A DNA stretch of 64,000 nucleotides from Bacillota bacterium (GTDB taxonomy: Bacteria; Bacillota; Clostridia; Oscillospirales; Ruminococcaceae), in the NCBI GenBank assembly GCA_023418925.1, contig JAEZYS010000010.1, forward strand, positions 1 to 64,000, given 5' to 3'. Positions within the stretch are counted from its first letter, which is position 1. The number at the start of each line of letters is the position of its first letter. Below are positions 1-6,906 of the stretch, piece after piece. The translations under genes and the position numbers were made by a program. The notes beneath the pieces are model-generated. The model was given only the letters and a program-made list of their open reading frames with translations, was not told where the DNA came from and did no database searches.

Positions 1-1712
1 GGTGATGTAATATTTATTCTACTATTATTCTTAGGGTTTATAGAAGATTTTGAATATCCATAATTAATTAATGCCGCAGCAGCTTTACCCATGTTTCCAG
101 CTGTAGCTACAATACCTCTGTTTATTGAAGATGAGTTATTTTTATTTGAAGGTAATGAACCACTTTTGTTATTATTTGCAGATGACGATGGTGTAGAGCG
201 GTTTGTTGCTGAATTGCTTGTATTATTCTTTCCACCATTAGTATTATTATATAACTTAGCATCTGATGGACTATTTATAATTGGTGTTCCATCAGGTCGT
301 GTTGGCCAAGAGGACGTTTTATTTGTATTAGCTGACGATGCCCCATTTCTGTTATTTGCAGATGATGATGGAGTAGAACGATTTGTTGTTGAATTGCTTG
401 GTTTTTGTCCTGTTGCAGATGCTGCATCAGAGATAAAGTTTTTAACAGCGTTTCCTAGATTGTCAAAAGTCGATCCGGAGTTATGGCTATCAGTAGTATT
501 ATTTGAATTTGCCTTGTATGTTGGAGTCGTTGTAGCCTTATTTGAGACAGTATTACCTAGTGTTACAGCTGTCCTTGTTGTGTTACCTCCTGTTGAAGTA
601 GCGGCTTTAGCTGGTGTAGGTGACACTTTTGCTGATGATGTTGTTGTACTTGGCTTACTACTTGTTGAAGGCTTACTTGAGCCAGTGCCGGTTACAGATG
701 TAACTACCTTAACTACATTATTTACAGTAGCGGCAATATTCTTTGCAGGAGTGTAGGAATTGCTTGAAGAAGTTGATGACTTACCTGTTGTACTTGAAGT
801 AGCTTTGTATGTAGAAGAAGATGCTTTATTTGAGACAGTATTACTTAGTGTTACAGCTGTTTTTGCAAGGTTGCTCACCGTATTAGCTATGCTTTTAGCT
901 GGTGAAGATGATGCAGGTTTGGTAGGTACAGTTTTACTTGCAGTGCTTGAAGTTGACTTAGATGGTGTAGTAGTTTTGCTTGTTGTAGTTGTAGAAGCTT
1001 TATTTTTAGAACTTGAAGTTGAGGTTGAGCCCTTAGTTACAGAAGTGCTTACTGATGTAGCTGTTTTAACTAAATTACTTATTGTTGATGCAACACTATT
1101 TGAAGGTGATGTGGTCTTATTTGCAGTATTTGATGTTGACTTAGATGTCGTAGTGCTACTCTTTGATGGTGTAGAAGTTTTGTTTGTTGCAGTCGTAGAA
1201 GCTTTATTTTGAGAGCTTGAAGTTGGAGTTGATATTTTAGTAATAGAAGTACTTACTGATGTAGCAGCTTTAACAAAATTACTTATTGCAGAACCAAAAC
1301 TATTACTAGGTGTTGCGGTCTTACTTGCAGTACTTGCAGTACTTGATGTTGACTTAAATGGTGTAGTACTACTTTGGGATGGAGTAGTAGTTTTGCTTGT
1401 TGATGATGTGCTATAAGAATTTGAACTGCTTGGTTTAGATGGCGATGATGTAGAAGGTGTACTTCTGGTTGAAGACGATGAATATGAACTACTTGGTCTA
1501 GATGACGATGAACTAGAAGGTGTACTTCTACTTGAAGAAGACGAAGATGAACTGCTTGGTCTAGATGACGATGAACTAGAAGATGTGCTTCTACTTGAAG
1601 AAGACGAAGATGAACTGCTTGACCTTGATGACGATGATGAAGAAGATGTACTTCTACTTGATGAATAACTACTACTTGATACTTTTATTTTATTTGTCCT
1701 TCCTAATGTCAT
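1..1712 (-). CDS. Ser/Thr-rich repetitive protein, partial (C-terminus beyond the left edge)
   Basis: The minus-strand frame starting at the ATG at 1712 stays open to position 1, giving at least 570 residues. The N-terminus is MTLGRTNKIKVSSS, followed by about 80 residues of almost pure serine broken by RST, RPS and TPS. After that come two similar units of about 68 residues. Each begins with a hydrophobic helix-like stretch (SAISNFVKAATSVST, STISNLVKTATSVST) and continues as a Thr/Ser/Lys linker. Further variants follow, including NTVSNLAKTAVTLSN and ATVNNVVKVVTS, then Asn/Ser-rich sequence with SSSANN repeats. No signal peptide or known catalytic motif is visible. The gene starts 16 nt after the stop of the upstream gene, with no clear SD, so translation may be coupled. 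Function is unknown; a flexible structural, surface or tail-like protein is possible. Plus-strand reading frames here are shadows of its Ser/Thr codons. Confidence 0.75.
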   Translation of the reverse strand, partial: MTLGRTNKIKVSSSSYSSSRSTSSSSSSSRSSSSSSSSSSRSTSSSSSSSRPSSSSSSSSSRSTPSSSSSSRPSSSYSSSSTRSTPSTSSPSKPSSSNSYSTSSTSKTTTPSQSSTTPFKSTSSTASTASKTATPSNSFGSAISNFVKAATSVSTSITKISTPTSSSQNKASTTATNKTSTPSKSSTTTSKSTSNTANKTTSPSNSVASTISNLVKTATSVSTSVTKGSTSTSSSKNKASTTTTSKTTTPSKSTSSTASKTVPTKPASSSPAKSIANTVSNLAKTAVTLSNTVSNKASSSTYKATSSTTGKSSTSSSNSYTPAKNIAATVNNVVKVVTSVTGTGSSKPSTSSKPSTTTSSAKVSPTPAKAATSTGGNTTRTAVTLGNTVSNKATTTPTYKANSNNTTDSHNSGSTFDNLGNAVKNFISDAASATGQKPSNSTTNRSTPSSSANNRNGASSANTNKTSSWPTRPDGTPIINSPSDAKLYNNTNGGKNNTSNSATNRSTPSSSANNNKSGSLPSNKNNSSSINRGIVATAGNMGKAAAALINYGYSKSSINPKNNSRINITS

Positions 1713-1728
1713 ATTTAAATGTAATTAA

Positions 1729-2394
1729 TTAAATCTTAGCTTCAAAATATACACTTGTCTTGCAAAAATAATCATTTTCCAAGGTAAATTTGTCTTCCAA
1801 AATATATTGACCGTCAATTAACAAAACAACACTCCATATGCCTGGTTTAAAACGTGTTGTCTGATGCTCATAATTTAAGCAAAAATATACCGTTGTTACT
1901 TCATCTGGATTTTGATTTAATAGGTTATTTTCTGTAATATCAAACAATATTCCATTTGGATCTATCCAAAATAAAGTTGCAGTATGCAAGCCTATTACAT
2001 CAGTAAATTCAAATTTTACAGCAGTTAATTTATCTGAATGCGTATTAAAAATATTTTTAAACGTTGCAATATCGGAAACTTCACTTATGAAATCATAATT
2101 CTCTATATTAACAGTGTACTCATTATCAGATGTATAACGATTACCGCTTTCATCAATTGAAAAACTTGACCAAATTACGTCTGACGAATCTATGACATAT
2201 GTATCAGCTAATGGATCATTTATTGATATCTGATTATTTATCAAAAACCTATAATTGTAATATCCTTCAGTAAAATCCAATTCAACTGTCCAGGTATCAT
2301 CATATTTTATCATTTGAAACTCTTTATTATCATCAAATACTAATTTAACAGAATATACAGGCAATTTAAATGACGGAGCATAATTTATAACCAT
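1729..2394 (-). CDS. Beta-sandwich protein with CBM48/E-set-like N-terminus
   Basis: A 221-residue soluble protein with no signal peptide. Residues about 10-75 (VYSVKLVFDD, then WTVELDFTEGYYNYRFLIN and NDPLAD) follow the layout of the AMPK/CBM48 family: a strand, an aromatic-rich strand, a G-Y-Y-x-Y-R-F core and an N-D-P turn. This is a pattern match by eye. The C-terminal half is rich in beta-strand and aromatic residues (TVYFCLNYEHQTTRFKPGIW) and may be a second sandwich domain. It is the first gene of a two-gene unit with the Ser/Thr-rich gene. An AAAGGG or GAGGTG element precedes the ATG. Carbohydrate binding is possible, but a purely structural E-set domain is equally possible. Confidence 0.6.
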   Translation of the reverse strand: MVINYAPSFKLPVYSVKLVFDDNKEFQMIKYDDTWTVELDFTEGYYNYRFLINNQISINDPLADTYVIDSSDVIWSSFSIDESGNRYTSDNEYTVNIENYDFISEVSDIATFKNIFNTHSDKLTAVKFEFTDVIGLHTATLFWIDPNGILFDITENNLLNQNPDEVTTVYFCLNYEHQTTRFKPGIWSVVLLIDGQYILEDKFTLENDYFCKTSVYFEAKI

Positions 2395-2553
2395 AAAACC
2401 CTTTATTCACCTCTTTTTATAAAAATATCCATTTAGCAATATACCATAATATTTTCCAAATGTCAACATTTATTCACATCTTTATAAATAAAATGTCAAA
2501 GCAAAACAATTATTTTATAAAGTTTAACCTTAATTTTTGTTATATTTGACTAA

Positions 2554-2583
2554 AAGGGTTATTGTATTCACACAATAGCCCTT
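2554..2583. promoter_or_regulatory. Inverted repeat between divergent genes
   Basis: AAGGGTTATTGT is followed after 6 nt by ACAATAGCCCTT, a 12-bp dyad with one G-T pair. It lies between the minus-strand gene starting at 2394 and the plus-strand gene starting at 2709. There is no U-tract on either side, so an operator is more likely than a terminator. The GGCTATTGT half-site recurs upstream of the WYL gene near 4434. The remainder of the 2395-2708 gap is AT-rich with no other recognised feature. Confidence 0.4.
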
Positions 2584-2708
2584 ACAAAATAGCTTAAAAT
2601 TTTAATACGAAGGTTGTACCCTCATTTGATGCACTGCAGTTGAACACAGGACAATTTTGTCTCGACTGCTATTTTGAACCATGTATAATAGTATAAGGGG
2701 TGATGCAT

Positions 2709-3491
2709 ATGGCTAAATTAAAGAATTGGACTATAACGCAAGAGTATAATGATAAATACTATCTGCACGGTATTGTTTATGGCCATCGTGATAAAATCCG
2801 ATGCAGTAACGGCACAAGCATACATACTACCCATGTTTGTACTGCCGTTGCAAAAGATGAAGAAATTACTGTTAAAACAAGAAATACAACATATCACCTT
2901 GCGTATGCTGATATGGCAAAAGACAGATTCTATGTAAATAACATTGATGATTTTTTAATATCTTTTAAGCTTGACAAGGCAGAGCAAGCACTTGAACAGC
3001 TTAGAGTAAAGAGAGAAAAAGAAAAGAGTACCCACATTAACAACATTGCAGGTACCCTTGTACCTAATTGTCTTTACTTTGAAGTAAACCCTGAATATGA
3101 TGATTATGCAATATTTAAAAACAGTAATTCTGATATTGCCAAAATTGAGCCTGAATTAATATGCGAAGTAATGTATGCTACCCCTTACTACTCATTAAAA
3201 AGCAATGACTCAGAATTTGATGTACGATACTTTTGCAGTGCGTTTTCAAGTACCCTTTACTTCTTCAATTCTGTACACTCATTAATTGAAAATGATAAGC
3301 TTTATACACCTGAAGGAACATTCCTGGGCTATGTCTCTAATCAGAATAAAGTCCCGCTAAAAGTTATATTTTCGTGGGGTAAGCAAGTTACTGTAAAGCC
3401 GTTTGAAACAATTCAGGTTGTATACGGCATGGGTCGGAAATGCAGAAACAGAAGCGATTTTGATACACATGATTTCGTTAATTTTGATTAA
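2709..3491 (+). CDS. Hypothetical protein of unknown function
   Basis: About 260 residues, no signal peptide and no membrane segment. I chose the ATG at 2709 because AGGGG (2696-2700) lies 8 nt upstream; the in-frame GTG at 2700 and ATG at 2703 are too close to it. The N-terminus (MAKLKNWTITQEYNDKYYLH, then GIVYGHRDKIRCSNGTSIHT) looks like a small beta domain. Residues about 85-105 form a charged helix (LDKAEQALEQLRVKREKEK), and the rest is beta-rich with many aromatics. It is convergent with the WYL gene and overlaps its 3' end by 4 bp. I do not recognise the family. Its position among mobile-element genes suggests an accessory function. Confidence 0.6.
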   Translation: MAKLKNWTITQEYNDKYYLHGIVYGHRDKIRCSNGTSIHTTHVCTAVAKDEEITVKTRNTTYHLAYADMAKDRFYVNNIDDFLISFKLDKAEQALEQLRVKREKEKSTHINNIAGTLVPNCLYFEVNPEYDDYAIFKNSNSDIAKIEPELICEVMYATPYYSLKSNDSEFDVRYFCSAFSSTLYFFNSVHSLIENDKLYTPEGTFLGYVSNQNKVPLKVIFSWGKQVTVKPFETIQVVYGMGRKCRNRSDFDTHDFVNFD

Positions 3492-4378
3492 TTCGGCAAT
3501 ATTGCATACTCACTTAAACACTTTACATCAGTCATCCGGTATATTCTATATAACTCAAATGTATTATGTACATCGTCATATGTTTCCAGATAGTATAATC
3601 CCTGTACCCATTTGAGTTGAATAGGACTTGTTATTATTAAACCACTTTTGATATTGCCTGTACTCTTGACTTCATCATAACAATATTCAAATTGAATCTT
3701 ATTAACATTTTTAGTATACAATTTTTCATATTCACGAAATTTCATACCCTGCTGAGCTTTAGTAAGATAAGAGTTCTCTTTCATTGGTTTAACTCTTGAA
3801 AGAGCTTTTGTGATTTCTTTCAAATTATCATAAAATGTACCCATATATCTTTCAGCTTCTATCTCTGCAGCTCTATTTCTACTATAATATATACTCTTAA
3901 AACTATTAAGTACTTTAAGTATCCTTTTTGTTTCTTTAACCTCTGCAAAAGGGTACCCTGATAATAAATCTTCAATAAGGTTTATATGTATTGTATTAAG
4001 TGGAAGTTTAGCATAGTACACCTGTGCATTAGAATCTGATTTATTTGTTTTTCCTTTTATAATCTTTATTCCAAGTATAGTATTTTGATTTGAGTATCTT
4101 TTAAGCAGTCTTATGATCTGCTTTTTTATGCTCTTACTAAACTGGTAAGGGTCATATTTAACCACCCCTGACAATGATACATCAATTTTATCATAATCCT
4201 CGTCTGTTAAATCTGAAATATTTATATTACATGTGCAGCAATACTCTGTTATTGCTGTAAGGCCTACCGCAATTTCATTAACTGATACCCTTCTTTCTTC
4301 ACAGGAATATCTTAGCATGTAATTAATAAGAGTGCATAGTGTAATTGTAGGTGTACTATCCTCGCTATGCTTGCCCAT
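3488..4378 (-). CDS. WYL-domain transcriptional regulator (probable)
   Basis: 296 residues from the ATG at 4378, which is preceded by AGGAG at 8 nt; the longer frame to 4426 lacks an SD. The C-terminal 60 residues carry a WYL-like signature: SPIQLKWVQGLYYLETYDD followed by FELYRIYRMTDVKCL. This matches the usual order of a ligand-binding SH3-like fold (SP-x-L, then GxWYLxAYD, then FRLDRI), although the W-Y-L triad itself has diverged. The N-terminal 100 residues (LINYMLRYSCEERRVSVNEIA and following) are consistent with a winged helix, and the middle is helical. WYL regulators commonly control phage-defence or stress operons. It is divergent from the gene at 4541, with dyads in the gap. Confidence 0.6.
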   Translation of the reverse strand: MGKHSEDSTPTITLCTLINYMLRYSCEERRVSVNEIAVGLTAITEYCCTCNINISDLTDEDYDKIDVSLSGVVKYDPYQFSKSIKKQIIRLLKRYSNQNTILGIKIIKGKTNKSDSNAQVYYAKLPLNTIHINLIEDLLSGYPFAEVKETKRILKVLNSFKSIYYSRNRAAEIEAERYMGTFYDNLKEITKALSRVKPMKENSYLTKAQQGMKFREYEKLYTKNVNKIQFEYCYDEVKSTGNIKSGLIITSPIQLKWVQGLYYLETYDDVHNTFELYRIYRMTDVKCLSEYAILPN

Positions 4379-4463
4379 GTTAATCACTCCTTGATAATAC
4401 TTTGCTGAAACTCTTTGCGGAATCAATAATAACAGGCTATTGTACCCAAGTCAATGAAATAAA

Positions 4464-4494
4464 AATGATTTCAGGGGATGTCCCTGAAATCATT
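4464..4494. promoter_or_regulatory. Perfect 13-bp hairpin between divergent genes
   Basis: AATGATTTCAGGG and CCCTGAAATCATT form a perfect 13-bp stem with loop GATGT. It lies 47 bp upstream of the ATG at 4541 and 86 bp upstream of the divergent WYL gene. A weak T-containing tract follows on the plus strand. It could be an operator, an attenuator in the leader of the plus-strand gene, or a terminator for incoming transcription. Confidence 0.45.
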
Positions 4495-4540
4495 AAAATA
4501 ATATTTAAAATTTTGTGTGTCTTACACTGGAGGTAAAAAA

Positions 4541-5851
4541 ATGAATAATGTTGAACATGAAGAAAAAAGTTATGAGTCACAAGCATACCAATTGATCGAA
4601 TTTGCCAATAACAATGACTTCAAAGGTATTATCTCATGTATTGATAAATACATAGAAAAAAAGGACTGGTGTATGTATTCAGGCTTTACATTTGAAAACC
4701 AGTTTATGGTTGATAATCCATTTACGCAGATGTTTCTGCAGATTTTTGAGAATGCTAATATTGAGCTTTTAGACCAAATATTGGAGCATGAAAACACTGA
4801 TAAACTACTGATATGCCACGGAAACAGGATAAGTGAATATATATTAAATTGTATATTTAATAATACAAAAACAGATATTATATGTATTCTTATAAAAAAA
4901 TTATCCTGCATTAATGTTATTTCTTCCAGATACCTGTTTGCAGCTGTTGAAGCTAATAACATACCTGTATTTACAGCCATTATTTCATATGCTCCATATT
5001 TTGAATTATGTTACAGTCGAATTATTAAAGAATTAATTGACCCTGCAAGGTACGAATGGCTTGATATACTCGTTAGCAACTGTGAAACCTTTCTTTCAGA
5101 TGTAATAACATATATTATAATTAAAGACAAAACTGTCGATGTTATCTGCAAGCGACTTACTATCCTGTGCAGCCGGTATCTGCCAACATATATTGATTAT
5201 TCAGATAAAGAGCAAGCCATAACAGATTTTATTAAATCCAATTTAGAAATTGACAAACTTGCTGACTCTATAACTGAAAATATGGCTATGTCTCCATTTA
5301 TGGTTTTAGAAGATAATGCTTCTGAACAGCTTAGTAATTACCTGTCATTTTTAAAACGACTTGGAACAAAGATATCTAGCGATAACATTATGTCTGCATT
5401 CTACTGGATTTATAATGTTCTTGGGGATTCGTGTAGTTCAGAATACATATCAGAGCTTTTAAGCCTGATTGTACCTGATACCTGTGTTATGGATTTAGAA
5501 GCTTCAACACATTTTAATTGTTTATTTGATGATTTCTATAAATCCTTAGCTATACTGGTTAAACAATATAACACAAAGCTGTATTTAAATATTAACGAGC
5601 TAGGTCCATGTACTCACCTTAAGCTTACAAACCTGAAGAAGCTTTCTAAAATAGCTACACTTCGTATTGTAGGTCCTGTTAAGGATAACCAAGCTATAAA
5701 GGAATTAATTAGTCGTAACGATTTACCTGTCTTTAACCTGTTATTAAAGAGTAATACCTTTAATCAAGATGATATTAAGTACCTCGTTAAGTATTGTACC
5801 TCTAATCATAAATCCAAACTTCTTGATATTATTAAGGAGTATCATAAGTAA
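4541..5851 (+). CDS. Ankyrin-like helical-repeat protein (probable)
   Basis: 436 residues. The ATG at 4541 has GGAGG 7 nt upstream; the upstream in-frame codon at 4517 does not. The sequence is almost wholly helical. It contains degenerate paired-helix units such as NIELLDQILEHENTDKLLI, VEANNIPVFTAIISYAPYF and SRNDLPVFNLLLKSNTFNQD, which resemble divergent ankyrin repeats with a small-residue/Asn turn followed by hydrophobic helices. There is no signal peptide, membrane span or catalytic motif. It is likely a protein-protein interaction scaffold. It is divergent from the WYL regulator, which may control it. The exact family is not recognised. Confidence 0.55.
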   Translation: MNNVEHEEKSYESQAYQLIEFANNNDFKGIISCIDKYIEKKDWCMYSGFTFENQFMVDNPFTQMFLQIFENANIELLDQILEHENTDKLLICHGNRISEYILNCIFNNTKTDIICILIKKLSCINVISSRYLFAAVEANNIPVFTAIISYAPYFELCYSRIIKELIDPARYEWLDILVSNCETFLSDVITYIIIKDKTVDVICKRLTILCSRYLPTYIDYSDKEQAITDFIKSNLEIDKLADSITENMAMSPFMVLEDNASEQLSNYLSFLKRLGTKISSDNIMSAFYWIYNVLGDSCSSEYISELLSLIVPDTCVMDLEASTHFNCLFDDFYKSLAILVKQYNTKLYLNINELGPCTHLKLTNLKKLSKIATLRIVGPVKDNQAIKELISRNDLPVFNLLLKSNTFNQDDIKYLVKYCTSNHKSKLLDIIKEYHK

Positions 5852-5910
5852 ATACCTGTTATATATGTTTTAAGATTATTTTAGGTCTGCAGTGTTTATT
5901 TTTCTTAAGA

Positions 5911-5949
5911 TTACCTGTTATATTTACCTGTTATATTTACCTGTTACAC
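5911..5949 (+). repeat. Three tandem 13-bp TTACCTGTTATAT-like repeats
   Basis: Two copies of TTACCTGTTATAT are followed in the same phase by TTACCTGTTACAC. More dispersed ACCTGTTAT/ACCTGTTAC copies occur at 5854, 6541 and about 6641. The AT-rich array lies 3' of the ankyrin-like gene and resembles iterons or a protein-binding array. The sequence between 5852 and 6056 holds nothing else that I recognise. Confidence 0.55.
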
Positions 5950-5967
5950 CTTCTATATATACCATCT
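5939..5967 (+). repeat. 29-bp direct repeat, copy 1
   Basis: ACCTGTTACACCTTC followed by TATATATACCATCT is identical to 6541-6569. Weaker similarity continues past the repeat in both copies (a GTCCC element, then an A/T-rich stretch ending near TTGAA or TTAAGAA), so the two intergenic regions probably come from one duplicated segment. Confidence 0.65.
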
Positions 5968-6056
5968 CCTTAAAAATGTCCCTAAAATAATTTTTTAAGA
6001 ATTATTTTTTAAAAATATTTAATTAATGAAGTGTACTCCAGAAAGGGTGTATTTAT

Positions 6057-6236
6057 GTGTTAAATACAAAGTCAGAAAACAGTGCCTGTTGTCAAGCAAA
6101 AATGAAAGATTTCGATAAGTTTATTAAAGATAACAAAGAGTTAATTAATTCCATAACTCCACTCAATCCTACTATTTCTAAAGATGACGAATGGAATGAC
6201 CCTATTTATGATGATTATGATATAAAAAACGGATAA
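6057..6236 (+). CDS. Small acidic protein, 59 aa
   Basis: A GTG start with AAAGGGTG about 7 nt upstream opens a 59-codon frame ending at a TAA at 6234. The product begins MLNTKSENSACCQAKMKDFD and has an acidic tail (DDEWNDPIYDDYDIKNG). An internal ATG could give a 44-aa form. It is followed after 31 nt by a basic small protein on the same strand. The acidic/basic pairing of two short adjacent genes resembles toxin-antitoxin or other small-protein pairs, but I do not recognise the family. Confidence 0.45.
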   Translation: MLNTKSENSACCQAKMKDFDKFIKDNKELINSITPLNPTISKDDEWNDPIYDDYDIKNG

Positions 6237-6267
6237 CATTTACTGATGGAAGAGGGTACATATTATC

Positions 6268-6453
6268 ATGAAGATTAAGGTAAAGACCAACAAGTTTAAA
6301 CATAGTGTTGTTAAGCCTAAAAATCTTGCCTTTATAGTTTCTAAGAAAAATGCAAAACGGTTACTTAATCAAAAGACCGATCCTGTTGTTATGGAAAATA
6401 TTCAAAGAATATTAGCTAAAACAAACGGCAATCCTTTTAATCATAAACATTAA
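6268..6453 (+). CDS. Small basic protein, 61 aa
   Basis: The ATG is preceded by GGAAGAGGG. The product is strongly basic (MKIKVKTNKFKHSVVKPKN, then VSKKNAKRLLNQKTD) and has one predicted C-terminal helix. It could bind nucleic acid or its acidic neighbour. It has no recognised domain. It is flanked on both sides by copies of the 29-bp repeat (5939 and 6541), so the pair may form one duplicated or mobile cassette. Confidence 0.45.
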   Translation: MKIKVKTNKFKHSVVKPKNLAFIVSKKNAKRLLNQKTDPVVMENIQRILAKTNGNPFNHKH

Positions 6454-6540
6454 CGCTACACTACAAAGCACTTTATTATCATTAGGTCCACTATTTTAAC
6501 GATTTATATTATTTCCTCTTCAGATTTACCTGCTAGAAAT

Positions 6541-6569
6541 ACCTGTTACACCTTCTATATATACCATCT
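6541..6569 (+). repeat. 29-bp direct repeat, copy 2
   Basis: Identical to 5939-5967. It lies 88 bp after the small basic gene. The rest of 6454-6906 is AT-rich, with a further ACCTGTTATAT copy at about 6641, a terminator at 6828-6862 and no convincing open frame. Confidence 0.65.
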
Positions 6570-6827
6570 TCCTCTCAAGGTCCCGGCAAGTAATTATTTT
6601 CTTGAATTTTATAAAGTCTTTAAAATTCATAGTTTATATTACCTGTTATATTTTATATAAAAGATATCCGTTACAACATCCGCACGATAAGATTAATCTT
6701 AAGTAGGCTTTTTCAAACATCAGTATTTTATAAAAAGATCAACTGCGTTTATAAAAATCATGCGGGAATATCACGACACTTATTATAATTACCATATACC
6801 ATGAAGTCAAAACATAAAAAATAATAT

Positions 6828-6862
6828 ACCTCCGCTACAGCTCGTTGTGGCGGAGGTTTTTT
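6828..6862 (+). terminator. Rho-independent terminator
   Basis: ACCTCCGCTACA and TGTGGCGGAGGT pair over 12 bp (one G-U) with a 6-nt loop, and the stem runs into TTTTTT. It ends plus-strand transcription from the small-gene region before the convergent hsdR gene. Confidence 0.85.
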
Positions 6863-6906
6863 CAGTACAATAAATGACCATTTTTCTTATGATAGTGGTC
6901 ATAATT

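Noticed and set aside
91..1212. Two plus-strand frames rich in Leu, Val and Phe
   Set aside because: They are complementary readings of the Ser/Thr-codon-rich minus-strand gene and have no SD or protein-like domain.
5911..5949. CRISPR array
   Set aside because: The repeat unit is only 13 bp, the copies are contiguous with no spacers, and no cas genes are present.
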